Assembly (NCBI GenBank): GCA_000634735.1
Contig: JFLG01000001.1
Span: 1-64,000 of the forward strand
Length of the DNA stretch: 64,000 nucleotides
Source: Prochlorococcus sp. scB241_528N17
GTDB lineage: Bacteria; Cyanobacteriota; Cyanobacteriia; PCC-6307; Cyanobiaceae
Reading direction: 5' to 3'
In this document: positions 39,613 to 48,760 of the stretch, piece after piece
How positions within the stretch are numbered: the first letter of the stretch is position 1
Layout: every line of letters begins with the position of its first letter
Program-made: the position numbers and the translations under genes
Notes under the pieces: generated by a model
The model's input: the letters and a program-made list of their open reading frames with translations, nothing else
What the model was told of the DNA's origin: nothing
Databases searched by the model: none

Positions 39613-40407
39613 ATGGAAAATTATTCTTCTTTACTAATTGGTGGAAAACAATTTTCCAGTAGATTAATGGTTGGTACTGGCAAATATAAATCTACTCAAG
39701 ATATGGTGGAAAGTTTGTCAAATTCTGAAACGGAAATTATAACTGTCGCTGTTAGAAGAATTAAAAATGATCAGACCGGAGAAAATTTACTGGAAAAGAT
39801 CAACTGGGAAAAATACTGGATGCTTCCTAATACAGCTGGTTGTGTTAATTCCGATGAGGCAGTCAGAATAGCAATTTTAGGGAGAGAACTTGCAAAATTA
39901 TCTGGTCAAGAAGAAAATAACTTTGTGAAGTTAGAAGTTATTCCTGACAAAAAGTATTTGCTACCAGATCCAATAGAAACTCTTAAAGCAGCCGAAATTT
40001 TAATAAAAAAGGGTTTCGCTGTACTACCTTATATCAATGCAGATCCTATTCTTGCAAAAAGACTAGAAGAAATAGGTTGTGCAACTGTAATGCCATTGGG
40101 CTCTCCCATAGGCTCCGGGCAAGGTTTGTTAAATTTATCAAATATAAGGATTATTATTGAGAATGCAAAAGTGCCAGTAATAATTGACGCTGGAATTGGG
40201 GTGCCTAGTGAAGCTTCTCAAGCTATGGAAATTGGAGCTGATGGTGTCTTAATCAATAGTGCAATTGCACAAGCTGCAAATCCTCCTCTAATGGCTCAAG
40301 CGATAAATTATAGTGTGAAAGCTGGCAGGCAGGCTTTTCTGGCAGGAAGAATTAAAAAACAAGACTTTGCAGTAGCAAGTTCGCCGGAAAAAAATATATC
40401 TATCTAA
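39613..40407 (+). CDS. thiG: Thiazole synthase
   Basis: A 264-residue ThiG, a TIM-barrel enzyme that builds the thiazole phosphate moiety of thiamine from deoxyxylulose phosphate, dehydroglycine and ThiS-thiocarboxylate. Motifs are [17 protein letters not shown], the Schiff-base Lys in [22 protein letters not shown] and the phosphate loop [20 protein letters not shown]. It starts at ATG 39613, two bases after the TPR gene. No TPP riboswitch is seen. Downstream lies a 170-base gap before sqdB with only AT-rich sequence and a possible TACAAT -10 element. Confidence 0.96.
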   Translation: MENYSSLLIGGKQFSSRLMVGTGKYKSTQDMVESLSNSETEIITVAVRRIKNDQTGENLLEKINWEKYWMLPNTAGCVNSDEAVRIAILGRELAKLSGQEENNFVKLEVIPDKKYLLPDPIETLKAAEILIKKGFAVLPYINADPILAKRLEEIGCATVMPLGSPIGSGQGLLNLSNIRIIIENAKVPVIIDAGIGVPSEASQAMEIGADGVLINSAIAQAANPPLMAQAINYSVKAGRQAFLAGRIKKQDFAVASSPEKNISI

Positions 40408-40577
40408 TTTTCAAAATTGAGAAAAGTTTAAAAAGAAAGTAAAAATTTATTATTTGCTTTTATTTATCGTATTTAGAAAGAAGATTTGAAACTATTTACA
40501 ATGTTTTTTCGCAAAGTGGAAGCACGCTGTAGTAATTTAATAAATATATTATGAATCTTTTAATTCTGGAGTTCTGA

Positions 40578-41771
40578 GTGAAAGTTATTGTTCTAGGTGG
40601 AGATGGTTTTTGCGGTTGGCCTTGTGCGGTGAATTTAGCAGAGCAAAATCATGATGTAATTATTGTCGACAATTTAAGTCGTAGAAAAATTGATATTGAT
40701 CTAGAGGTAGAATCTTTAACTCCAATTTCTTCTATAACAGAACGACTTTCTGCATGGGAAGAGACTGGAGGCAAGCCTATGAGATTTCTTAACATGGATA
40801 TCTCTAAGCAATATCAAAAATTACTCAATTTGCTCATTGATGAAAAACCAGATTCCGTGATCCATTTTGCAGAGCAAAGAGCAGCACCATACTCGATGAA
40901 ATCGAGTTTTACCAAAAGATATACAGTAGATAATAATGTTAATGGCACCCACAACCTACTTGCTGCAATAGTAGAGAGTAATTTAGATATTCATGTTGTT
41001 CATTTAGGAACAATGGGAGTCTACGGATATGGATCACATAGAGGTGCAACAATTCCAGAAGGTTATCTAAAAGTTGAAGTTCCACAACCTGATGGAAGCC
41101 GCTTTGAAGAAGAAATATTACACCCTGCAAGCCCAGGTAGTGTCTACCATATGACTAAAACTTTGGATCAATTATTATTTCTTTACTACAACAAAAATGA
41201 TCTTGTAAGGATCACTGATTTACATCAAGGCATTGTTTGGGGAACAAATACAGAAGCAACTTTAAAAGATCCTAGATTGACAAACCGATTTGACTATGAC
41301 GGAGATTATGGAACTGTTTTAAACAGATTTCTAATGCAAGCTGCAATTGGATATCCATTAAGTGTTCATGGGACAGGAGGGCAAACAAGAGCATTTATTC
41401 ATATAAAAGACTCTGTAAAATGCGTACAACTTGCTCTTGAAAATCCTCCAAAATCTGGAGAAAGAGTCAAAATCTTTAATCAAATGACTGAGAGTCATCA
41501 AGTTGGAGAACTAGCTAAAAAAGTTGCTTCTCTAACTGGAGCTGATATCAATTATTTACCAAATCCAAGGAATGAAGCGGTAGAAAATGATCTAATTGTT
41601 GATAATAAATGCTTTATAGAATTAGGTTTAAACCCAACTACTCTTGATAATGGCTTATTAGAAGAAGTTGTTGAAGTTGCTAAAAAATACTCAAATAGAT
41701 GTGATCTTAATCGCATACCTTGTATTTCATCCTGGACAAAAAAACAAGCTGAGGCTATAAAGACTAATTAA
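40578..41771 (+). CDS. sqdB: UDP-sulfoquinovose synthase
   Basis: A 397-residue short-chain dehydrogenase/reductase-type enzyme that converts UDP-glucose and sulfite to UDP-sulfoquinovose for the thylakoid sulfolipid SQDG. It opens with VIVLGGDGFCGWPCAVNLA (Rossmann motif with the SqdB-typical CGWP) and contains VIHFAEQRAAPYSM and the Y-x-x-x-K active site SVYHMTKTLDQ. It starts at GTG 40578, supported by GGAG seven bases upstream and by the immediate Rossmann strand. sqdX, the next enzyme, starts 27 bp downstream. SQDG lets phosphate-limited picocyanobacteria replace phospholipids. Confidence 0.97.
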   Translation: MKVIVLGGDGFCGWPCAVNLAEQNHDVIIVDNLSRRKIDIDLEVESLTPISSITERLSAWEETGGKPMRFLNMDISKQYQKLLNLLIDEKPDSVIHFAEQRAAPYSMKSSFTKRYTVDNNVNGTHNLLAAIVESNLDIHVVHLGTMGVYGYGSHRGATIPEGYLKVEVPQPDGSRFEEEILHPASPGSVYHMTKTLDQLLFLYYNKNDLVRITDLHQGIVWGTNTEATLKDPRLTNRFDYDGDYGTVLNRFLMQAAIGYPLSVHGTGGQTRAFIHIKDSVKCVQLALENPPKSGERVKIFNQMTESHQVGELAKKVASLTGADINYLPNPRNEAVENDLIVDNKCFIELGLNPTTLDNGLLEEVVEVAKKYSNRCDLNRIPCISSWTKKQAEAIKTN

Positions 41772-41798
41772 AATTCTTGAAATTGTTACCTTAAGAAA

Positions 41799-42932
41799 GT
41801 GAAAATTGCATTTTTTACTGAAACTTTTTTACCTAAAGTTGACGGCATAGTCACAAGACTGACTAAAACAATTGAATTTTTAATAAAAAATGGTGATGAA
41901 GTTATAATTTTTTGTCCAGAGGGATGTCCAGAATCATATATGGGAGCAACTGTAGTGGGAGTTGCTGCAATGCCATTACCCTTATACCCAGAGTTGAAGC
42001 TTGGTTTACCAGGTCCTGCAGTCTCAGATAAGTTAGAAAAATTTAACCCAGATTTGATTCATGTTGTTAATCCAGCTGTACTTGGCTTAGGTGGCATATG
42101 GTTGGCGAAAACTAATAATATTCCTTTAATTGCTAGCTACCATACTCATCTTCCGAAATATCTGGAACATTACGGTATGGGTATGCTAGAGCCACTTTTG
42201 TGGGAATTACTTAAAGCAGCTCATAATCAAGCCTTGTTAAATTTGTGTACTTCCACCGCTATGGTCAATGAATTAAAAGATAAAGGTATTCAAAGGACTG
42301 CTCTTTGGCAAAGAGGAGTCGATACTTACAGTTTCAGGCCAGATTTAAGAAGTGAAAAAATGAGAGATAAATTATTTGGAAAATATAAAGATGCTAATTA
42401 TTTATTGATTTATGTAGGAAGATTATCAGCAGAAAAACAAATTGAAAGAATTAAACCAGTCTTAGAAAGTATCCCTAATGCTTGTCTAGCACTTGTAGGT
42501 GACGGGCCGTATAGAAACCAGCTTGAAAAAATCTTCGAAAATACCAAGACTAATTTCATAGGATATTTATCTGGTGATGAACTTGCTAGCGCCTATGCCT
42601 CTGGAGATATATTTTTATTTCCCTCTAGTACAGAAACACTTGGTTTAGTTTTACTCGAAGCAATGGCCGCAGGATGTCCAGTTATCGGAGCCAACAAGGG
42701 GGGGATTCCAGATATAATTAGCGATGGGATTAATGGTTGTTTATATGATCCAGATGAAAAAGATAATGGGGTACAAAGTTTGATTGAAGCAACAAAAAAA
42801 ATTCTAGAGAATGAAGATAAAAGAGAAATTATGAGAAAAGAGGCACGAAACGAAGCAGAAAAATGGGATTGGAATCAAGCAACGTTACAACTGCAAAATT
42901 ATTATTCAGATACGCTCAAAGAGATAGATTAA
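41799..42932 (+). CDS. sqdX: Sulfoquinovosyltransferase (SQDG synthase)
   Basis: A 377-residue GT4-family glycosyltransferase that transfers sulfoquinovose from UDP-sulfoquinovose to diacylglycerol. The N-domain has FFTETFLPKVDGIVTRL and a IASYHTHLPKYLEHYGMG acceptor region. The C-domain has LIYVGRLSAEKQIE, the nucleotide-binding turn LVGDGPYRNQLE and FPSSTETLGLVLLEAMAAG with the E-x7-E motif. It starts at GTG 41799. Directly after sqdB, it completes the two-gene sulfolipid pathway. It is convergent with a small unknown gene 15 bp away. Confidence 0.95.
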   Translation: MKIAFFTETFLPKVDGIVTRLTKTIEFLIKNGDEVIIFCPEGCPESYMGATVVGVAAMPLPLYPELKLGLPGPAVSDKLEKFNPDLIHVVNPAVLGLGGIWLAKTNNIPLIASYHTHLPKYLEHYGMGMLEPLLWELLKAAHNQALLNLCTSTAMVNELKDKGIQRTALWQRGVDTYSFRPDLRSEKMRDKLFGKYKDANYLLIYVGRLSAEKQIERIKPVLESIPNACLALVGDGPYRNQLEKIFENTKTNFIGYLSGDELASAYASGDIFLFPSSTETLGLVLLEAMAAGCPVIGANKGGIPDIISDGINGCLYDPDEKDNGVQSLIEATKKILENEDKREIMRKEARNEAEKWDWNQATLQLQNYYSDTLKEID

Positions 42933-42947
42933 ATTTGATCTAAATTA

Positions 42948-43196
42948 TTATGCTACGTGTGGGGGCGTAGGATTACTATATGAACTTAAAGGAAGTATTA
43001 AGGTAGCTATATTTTGATTCTTTTCAGGCCTTTTTTTCTTTGAGAATTTTTTACCAAAAGGTACTCTAATAACATTAGTGCCCTCAATGGAACAAATATT
43101 TGAGTTATCTCCAGAAAAATTATTTATAAAATTTGGTAAATTGACGTTTTTAACTGGCAGTTGCTTAACATTGCCAGATTTAAAATCTTTTGTCAT
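42948..43196 (-). CDS. Small hypothetical protein
   Basis: An 82-residue polar protein that I do not recognise. It has no membrane helix and no Cys pair; a basic patch (GKKFSKKKRPEKNQN) sits near the middle and a short hydrophobic stretch (IATLILPLSSY) near the C-terminus. It begins at ATG 43196 and lies in the gap between the sqdX and gcvP ends, with 129 bp to gcvP upstream. Codon usage looks like that of its neighbours and the frame is the only long one in the gap. That supports a real gene, possibly restricted to marine picocyanobacteria. Confidence 0.6.
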   Translation of the reverse strand: MTKDFKSGNVKQLPVKNVNLPNFINNFSGDNSNICSIEGTNVIRVPFGKKFSKKKRPEKNQNIATLILPLSSYSNPTPPHVA

Positions 43197-43300
43197 AGCT
43201 TCAAATACCCCAAAAAATTTGATGCTCGAATATTTTAATAAAAAAATTTAAAAAAATTCTATAAGAAAATATTAAATTTTTATTCACATTGATAATAACT

Positions 43301-43327
43301 AAGTAAATAAAGGGACGCTAGTCCTTT
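43301..43327 (-). terminator. Probable intrinsic terminator after gcvP
   Basis: On the minus strand AAAGGAC-TAGC-GTCCCTTT forms a hairpin with one bulged base, followed by ATTTACTT. It begins within the gcvP stop codon. The T-tract is weak, so efficiency is uncertain. Confidence 0.4.
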
Positions 43328-46235
43328 AAGCACATTTTTTTTCTTCTAAAGTCTCATCTTGATTTACATTGCAAGAACAAATTAAATTACGATCGCCATA
43401 TGCATTATTGATCCTAGAAACTGAAGACCAAAACTTAATATTTGTTGGAGTTTTATAAGGGAAAGAAGCCTTTCCTTTTGAATAAGGGTATTGCCAATTA
43501 TCAGCAATTAACTCTTTCAGCGTATGGGGAGCATTGCTTATTACATTATTATTTTTTAATGCATGATTATTTTCTATTTCACTGATTTCTTCTCCAATCA
43601 AAAGCATAGCCTCACAAAATCTATCTACTTCTGCCAAACTTTCACTTTCAGTAGGCTCTATCATTATGGTTTCTGGAACAGGCCAACTAATAGTTGGAGC
43701 ATGAAAACTATAATCAATTAATCGTTTAGCTAAATCATTGACACTCAATCCAGTTTTGGATTTTAAATCCCTAAAATCTAAAATACATTCATGTGCGACA
43801 AAATTATTTTTTCCTTTATAGAGAATCTTGAATTTATGTTTTAAGGAATGCGCAATATAATTTGCAGATAAAATTGCGTGCGAAGTTGCTTTCCTCAACC
43901 CACTAAAACCTGCCATTTTTATATACATCCAACTTATTGGAAGAATACTTGCACTCCCATGCTTGGCAGAAGATACGAAATTAAAACTATTAGATAAATT
44001 ATTATCCATTAAAGAATGAGTAGGAAGGTATGGGCTTAAAGTTTCTGATGCAGCAACTGGACCTACTCCTGGACCACCACCTCCATGTGGAATGCAGAAT
44101 GTTTTATGTAAATTCAAATGACAAACATCAACGCCATAGTTTCCAGGTTTGCATAATCCAACCTGAGCGTTCAAATTTGCTCCATCTAAATAGACAAATC
44201 CTCCCACAGAATGAATTAAATCACATATCTTTCTGATTTGTAATTCAAAAACTCCATGAGTAGAGGGATAAGTCAACATAAGAGCCCCTATTTGGTTATC
44301 AAATTTCTTGACCTTGATTGACAAATCTTGATAATCAATATTTCCTTCGTCATCACATTCAACAGTTAACACGTCAAAACCTGCCATAACTGCACTAGCA
44401 GGATTTGTTCCATGAGCACTTTTTGGAATTAAACATTTTTTTCTTGACAGTTCACCTTTTGATTCAAAATAAGAATTAATTGCCAATAAACCTGCAAACT
44501 CTCCTTGAGAGCCTGCATTTGGTTGAAAAGAAACTGATTTTAAACCAACAATCTCACTTATCCATTTTTCTAGGTCAGATATAATTTTTGAATAGCCTTT
44601 AGTTTGATCTGGCGGGGAAAAAGGATGCATGGAAGATAAATTAGCCCAAGAGACTGGATTTAACTCTGCTGCAGCATTTAACTTCATGGTACAGCTTCCC
44701 AATGGCATCATCCCATCTACCAAAGAAAAATCTTTTTCTGCAAGTCGGAATATATATCTCATTAATTCAGTTTCACTTTGATAATTTATGAATATATCTT
44801 GCTGCATCCATGCACTGGATCTCAAAGCTAAACTTTCAAGATGAAATTCTTTATCAAATTTTATATGCTCTAAATCTTCTTCTTTTTTTAAAAGGTTTGC
44901 TATGAAAGTCAAAATATCTTTTATTTCTTTTTCATTACTAAGCTCATCTAAAGAGATCCCAAAGCCAGTTGAATTTTCAATAGTTGATCCCAACGGCAAA
45001 ATTCTTAAGTTATAGCCATTTTTTAAAGCTTCATTATGGATTCTCTGGGAGTGCTCAGAATAAACATCAACACTATCAAATCTAATCCCATCAGGAATAT
45101 CAAAACCTAAAGCAGCTAAACTTGATTCTAAATTTATTCTCAACTCAACTAATCTCTTAGCAATTTGCGTTAATCCAGAGGGTCCATGATAAATAGCATA
45201 AAAAGAAGAAATTATGGCTAATAAAGATTGAGCAGTACAAATATTACTGGTGGCCTTTTCCCTTCTAATATGTTGCTCTCTTGTTTGCAATGCTAGTCTT
45301 AAAGACTTTTCTCCATTCTTAGAGAGAGTTTGGCCAACAATTCTTCCAGGTATCAGCCTTTTATATTTTTCGCTACAAGCAAAATACGCTGCATGGGGGC
45401 CACCAAAACCCATTGGTACACCAAATCTTTGCATACTACCCACTGCTACATCAACACCAAATTCAGCAATTGGTTTAATCAAAACTTGTGCTAGTGGATC
45501 AATACATGCCGTAACAATAATTTCTGATCTATGTGCTTGGGATATTGAAAATGTGGGATCATATAATTGCCCATTTTTACCAGGTAATTGCAACAACATT
45601 CCAAAAACATCATCATGATTAGGAAGGTTGCTTTGAGTAAAGCGTTTTAAGGATATTCCCAAAGGTTTTGCTCTAGTTTGTAGAACATTAAAAGTATGAT
45701 CAAAAACATTTGACTCGACTAAGTACACTTTTGAAGATTTATTTTTTCTTGCGGAAAAACTCATGGCCATGGCTTCTGCCGCAGCAGTACCCTCATCCAA
45801 CAAAGATGCATTAGCGACAGGGAATCCTGTTAGTTCACAAACAATAGTCTGAAAATTAAATAGAGCTTCTAATCTTCCTTGTGCAATTTCTGCTTGATAT
45901 GGAGTATAAGACGTATACCACCTTGGATTTTCAAGAACATGTCTTTGGATTACTTTAGGCATATGATTGTCATAATAACCAAGGCCTATAAGTGATCTCA
46001 TTTTTGTATTTTTATTCGCAATCTCTTCTAATTCATTTAAAGCCTCAATTTCTGAACAACCTTGGGGAAATATTTCTGAAGATTTATCTTTAAGCTGAAT
46101 ATCTTCAGGAATAACTTGATTTATAAATTGATCAATATTATTAAAACCAAGCTTGTTCAGCATAATTATTTCGTCATTATCTCCTAACCCAAGATGCCTA
46201 TCTATAAACAAATCAGACCCAAATTTAGATGTCAT
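43326..46235 (-). CDS. gcvP: Glycine dehydrogenase (decarboxylating), P-protein
   Basis: A 969-residue P-protein that decarboxylates glycine and passes the aminomethyl group to the lipoyl arm of GcvH. In phototrophs this serves photorespiratory glycine. The protein contains both half-domains of the alpha2-type enzyme. Motifs include RHLGLGDNDEI at the start, GYYDNHMPKVIQRHVLENP, PLGSCTMKLNAAAEL and the PLP lysine in HLNLHKTFCIPHGGGGPG. It starts at ATG 46235, 45 bp after gcvH. gcvT is not in this cluster. No glycine riboswitch is seen. Confidence 0.98.
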   Translation of the reverse strand: MTSKFGSDLFIDRHLGLGDNDEIIMLNKLGFNNIDQFINQVIPEDIQLKDKSSEIFPQGCSEIEALNELEEIANKNTKMRSLIGLGYYDNHMPKVIQRHVLENPRWYTSYTPYQAEIAQGRLEALFNFQTIVCELTGFPVANASLLDEGTAAAEAMAMSFSARKNKSSKVYLVESNVFDHTFNVLQTRAKPLGISLKRFTQSNLPNHDDVFGMLLQLPGKNGQLYDPTFSISQAHRSEIIVTACIDPLAQVLIKPIAEFGVDVAVGSMQRFGVPMGFGGPHAAYFACSEKYKRLIPGRIVGQTLSKNGEKSLRLALQTREQHIRREKATSNICTAQSLLAIISSFYAIYHGPSGLTQIAKRLVELRINLESSLAALGFDIPDGIRFDSVDVYSEHSQRIHNEALKNGYNLRILPLGSTIENSTGFGISLDELSNEKEIKDILTFIANLLKKEEDLEHIKFDKEFHLESLALRSSAWMQQDIFINYQSETELMRYIFRLAEKDFSLVDGMMPLGSCTMKLNAAAELNPVSWANLSSMHPFSPPDQTKGYSKIISDLEKWISEIVGLKSVSFQPNAGSQGEFAGLLAINSYFESKGELSRKKCLIPKSAHGTNPASAVMAGFDVLTVECDDEGNIDYQDLSIKVKKFDNQIGALMLTYPSTHGVFELQIRKICDLIHSVGGFVYLDGANLNAQVGLCKPGNYGVDVCHLNLHKTFCIPHGGGGPGVGPVAASETLSPYLPTHSLMDNNLSNSFNFVSSAKHGSASILPISWMYIKMAGFSGLRKATSHAILSANYIAHSLKHKFKILYKGKNNFVAHECILDFRDLKSKTGLSVNDLAKRLIDYSFHAPTISWPVPETIMIEPTESESLAEVDRFCEAMLLIGEEISEIENNHALKNNNVISNAPHTLKELIADNWQYPYSKGKASFPYKTPTNIKFWSSVSRINNAYGDRNLICSCNVNQDETLEEKKCA

Positions 46236-46280
46236 ATTAAAATATTTTTCTTTAAAATAGCTCTTTTTAAAAAGTTTGCC

Positions 46281-46670
46281 TTATTTTGGTACAACCTTTG
46301 ATTGATATTCCTCAGAGGTCATCAAATCAGCAATTGATGCTTTTGATTCTGGTTCCAAAATGACTAACCAACCTTCTCCAATCGGATCACACTGTAAAAG
46401 CTCAGGGTTCTCAATAACACTTTCATTTACAGATACTATTTTCCCTGAAAAAGGCAAATAGACTTCCTCAACGGCCTTAACTGATTCTATTGTTCCAAAA
46501 GTCTCGCCTTTCTCTAAAGTCGCACCCTCATCAGCTAACTCAACAAAAACAATATCTCCTAATTGATCAATAGCGAATTCACTAACTCCAATTTTTAATA
46601 ATCCATTTTCTTTCAAGACATATTCATGAGTATCAGCATAGTTGAGGTTGTCTGGAAACTTGTAAGACAT
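46281..46670 (-). CDS. gcvH: Glycine cleavage system H-protein
   Basis: The 129-residue lipoyl carrier of the glycine cleavage system, shuttling the methylamine between P-, T- and L-proteins. The lipoylation Lys lies in GTIESVKAVEEVYLPFSG. Other family features are YADTHEYVLKENGLLKIGVS and the closing GEGWLVILEPES. It lies between the PLP lyase gene (2 bp upstream) and gcvP (45 bp downstream), all on the minus strand. Confidence 0.97.
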   Translation of the reverse strand: MSYKFPDNLNYADTHEYVLKENGLLKIGVSEFAIDQLGDIVFVELADEGATLEKGETFGTIESVKAVEEVYLPFSGKIVSVNESVIENPELLQCDPIGEGWLVILEPESKASIADLMTSEEYQSKVVPK

Positions 46671-46672
46671 GA

Positions 46673-47968
46673 TTAATAAATAGATAAAGGAAGTAGAGAA
46701 TCCTTTGAAATTAATTTTTCCTCTAATAGTTCAGATAATAATCGAATTAATGCAATTTTGATGTGAGCTATGTGAGAACCACCTTGAACAAAAATATTGT
46801 AAGGATCTCTTAAAGGGGCATCAGCAGAAAATTCACTTGTACTACCTTCAATAAAGGTACCTCCTGCCATTAATAATTTTGAATCATATCCATCCATTGA
46901 TGATGGAACAACATTCAGAAAAGAATCTACTGGTGAGGAATTTTGAAAAGATTGACAAACTTTTTGTACTAAATCAGGATTATTCAATCTTACTGACTGA
47001 ATAAGATCAGATCTATAAGTTGCTGGCTCTGGTAAAACCTTAAATCCCAAATTTTTAAATACTGTTGCAACCATATCAGCACCTTTTAGTGATTCGTGAA
47101 CAATTTGTGGTGCTAAAAACAAACCCTGCAAAATTAATCTTCCTAGTCCAAAATTTATTCCTGCAGAAGAACCAATGCCTGGTGAGGTTAATCTAGAACA
47201 TGCCATCTCAACCAACTCTGCATCTCCTGCAACGTAACCACCAGTAGGAACTATTGTTCCTCCCAAATTTTTAATCAATGATCCAGCAATTATATTTGCC
47301 CCTTTAGAAATTGGTTCACTATCTTCAACAAGCTCCCCATAGCAGTTATCAACAAAACATATACAGTTAGGATCAAGAGAATGAATAAGACTACAAATTT
47401 TCTCTATCTGATGATTAGTAAGAGATTTTCTCCAACTATATCCACAACTTTTTTGTATGAATACTAATTTGCATGAATTTTCTTTAAAAAAATGAACAAT
47501 TTTTTCTTCAAAAGTATCAAAATTCTCGCAGATATTTACTTGCTTATATTCAATGTCAAAATCTTTAAGTGATCCTTTTCCTCCTCCCCTTATTCCTATG
47601 ACTTCTTCTAACGTATCATATGGCTGTCCTGTAAGAGATAACATGAGATCCCCTGGCCTAAGAATTCCAAACAAGACAGAACTTATTGCATGGGTTCCAC
47701 TTACAAATTGCATCCTCACAGCAGCCTTTTCAGCAAGAAACAATCTTGCAAAAACCGCATCAATTTTTTCTCTAGATATATCATCATGACCACTGCCAGA
47801 AGATTGATTGAAATGACTAGTAGAAACTCTTTCTTCCTTAAAAATTGTCAAAATATTTTCTAATTTCTGGAAAACCTGATTGGACCTTTCTTGGAAAACT
47901 TCACTTAAACTCTCTTCGACAGTAAGAACAGCGTTTTCAGCCAGTTTTAAGTTATTGTAAAGAGTCAT
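46673..47968 (-). CDS. Aluminium-resistance/methionine gamma-lyase-like PLP protein
   Basis: A 431-residue fold-type I PLP enzyme of the family called aluminium resistance protein, distantly related to cystathionine beta- and methionine gamma-lyases. Visible are the SGTHAISSVLFGILRPGD cofactor region, CFVDNCYGELVE with the PLP-binding Asp, and the Schiff-base Lys in IIAGSLIKNLGGTIVPTGGY. The true substrate is unknown; a carbon-sulfur or other lyase reaction is plausible. It begins 18 bp after the HTH-like gene and ends 2 bp before gcvH, so it is probably co-transcribed with the glycine cleavage genes. Confidence 0.85.
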   Translation of the reverse strand: MTLYNNLKLAENAVLTVEESLSEVFQERSNQVFQKLENILTIFKEERVSTSHFNQSSGSGHDDISREKIDAVFARLFLAEKAAVRMQFVSGTHAISSVLFGILRPGDLMLSLTGQPYDTLEEVIGIRGGGKGSLKDFDIEYKQVNICENFDTFEEKIVHFFKENSCKLVFIQKSCGYSWRKSLTNHQIEKICSLIHSLDPNCICFVDNCYGELVEDSEPISKGANIIAGSLIKNLGGTIVPTGGYVAGDAELVEMACSRLTSPGIGSSAGINFGLGRLILQGLFLAPQIVHESLKGADMVATVFKNLGFKVLPEPATYRSDLIQSVRLNNPDLVQKVCQSFQNSSPVDSFLNVVPSSMDGYDSKLLMAGGTFIEGSTSEFSADAPLRDPYNIFVQGGSHIAHIKIALIRLLSELLEEKLISKDSLLPLSIY

Positions 47969-47986
47969 TTATTATGAAAATTCATG

Positions 47987-48685
47987 TTATTTTTCAGAAG
48001 CTAAATTTCTTAATTCTGCGAGGAAAGCATTAGGTCCCCTGCCCTGAAAATAAGAAAGTTTTTTTGAAGCCTCATATAAATCAAGAAGTTCTCCATCTAA
48101 TTCTTCTGCCGTATAATCTCTAATTCCTGCAATTACCTCAGCAAAACGTTCTCTACGGGCAGATTTATTGACAGCATAGGCTGCCATTACCTGCATTTTA
48201 CATGATCTCCAAGCCTTATTCTGACAAAAATGCACTGAAAGAGCATCACTTAAAGCAGAAGCTTCTTCGTCTTCTATGTACCAGTCAAAAGATGAAGGTA
48301 GAGGTTTCAATCCTGAAAATATCTCGAATAACTCCCCGGCCGACAATGGATTACCAGAATCATTTTTTAGGGGTAATGCAGACTCTTCCAAAGATTTCCA
48401 TAACTCTGGGTAATCACATTCAAAACGATCCCTGATTTTTTCAATACCTTGATCAAGAATCGTATTAACTTGAGCTAAAGCAAGAAAAACTTCAGGACCT
48501 GGCGAAGATAACTTCCCATTCCTAAGATTAGAAATTTGCGAATTATGAACTTTACCTAAATCCAGAACTTCTGAAAGTAATGGCAATACTCTATGAGACC
48601 AACCATTTCTTTCATGCCAGAGGTGTATCAAATGAGCCATAGCCCTTCGACCTCTAGATAATTTATCGCGATATCCGAGACTCAC
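47987..48685 (-). CDS. Unknown cyanobacterial protein with HTH-like N-terminus
   Basis: A 232-residue protein that I do not recognise by name. The N-terminal third has a pattern close to an XRE-type helix-turn-helix (LDLGKVHNSQISNLRNGKLS, followed by PGPEVFLALAQVN). The rest is helical and acidic, with ELFEIFSGLKPLPSSFDWYI and a C-terminal LDGELLDLYEASKKLSY stretch. The start is probably GTG 48685; ATG 48640 is an alternative. It heads the run leading through the PLP lyase to gcvH and gcvP and is divergent from the desaturase gene. A regulatory role is inference. Confidence 0.7.
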   Translation of the reverse strand: MSLGYRDKLSRGRRAMAHLIHLWHERNGWSHRVLPLLSEVLDLGKVHNSQISNLRNGKLSSPGPEVFLALAQVNTILDQGIEKIRDRFECDYPELWKSLEESALPLKNDSGNPLSAGELFEIFSGLKPLPSSFDWYIEDEEASALSDALSVHFCQNKAWRSCKMQVMAAYAVNKSARRERFAEVIAGIRDYTAEELDGELLDLYEASKKLSYFQGRGPNAFLAELRNLASEK

Positions 48686-48715
48686 AGATAATTAAACTTA
48701 TCAATAATATAGTAT

Positions 48716-48721
48716 GATAAT
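48716..48721 (+). promoter_or_regulatory. Candidate -10 element for the desaturase gene
   Basis: GATAAT within TATGATAAT lies 40 bases before the desaturase ATG, in the 75-bp divergent spacer. No clear -35 box. Tentative. Confidence 0.25.
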
Positions 48722-48760
48722 ATTACATATCGGTAATTTTGAAAATAGTATTTCAATATC

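Noticed and set aside
40408..40577. A 17-codon frame (ATG 40501) in the thiG-sqdB gap
   Set aside because: Too short, no ribosome site, and the gap otherwise looks like an AT-rich promoter region.
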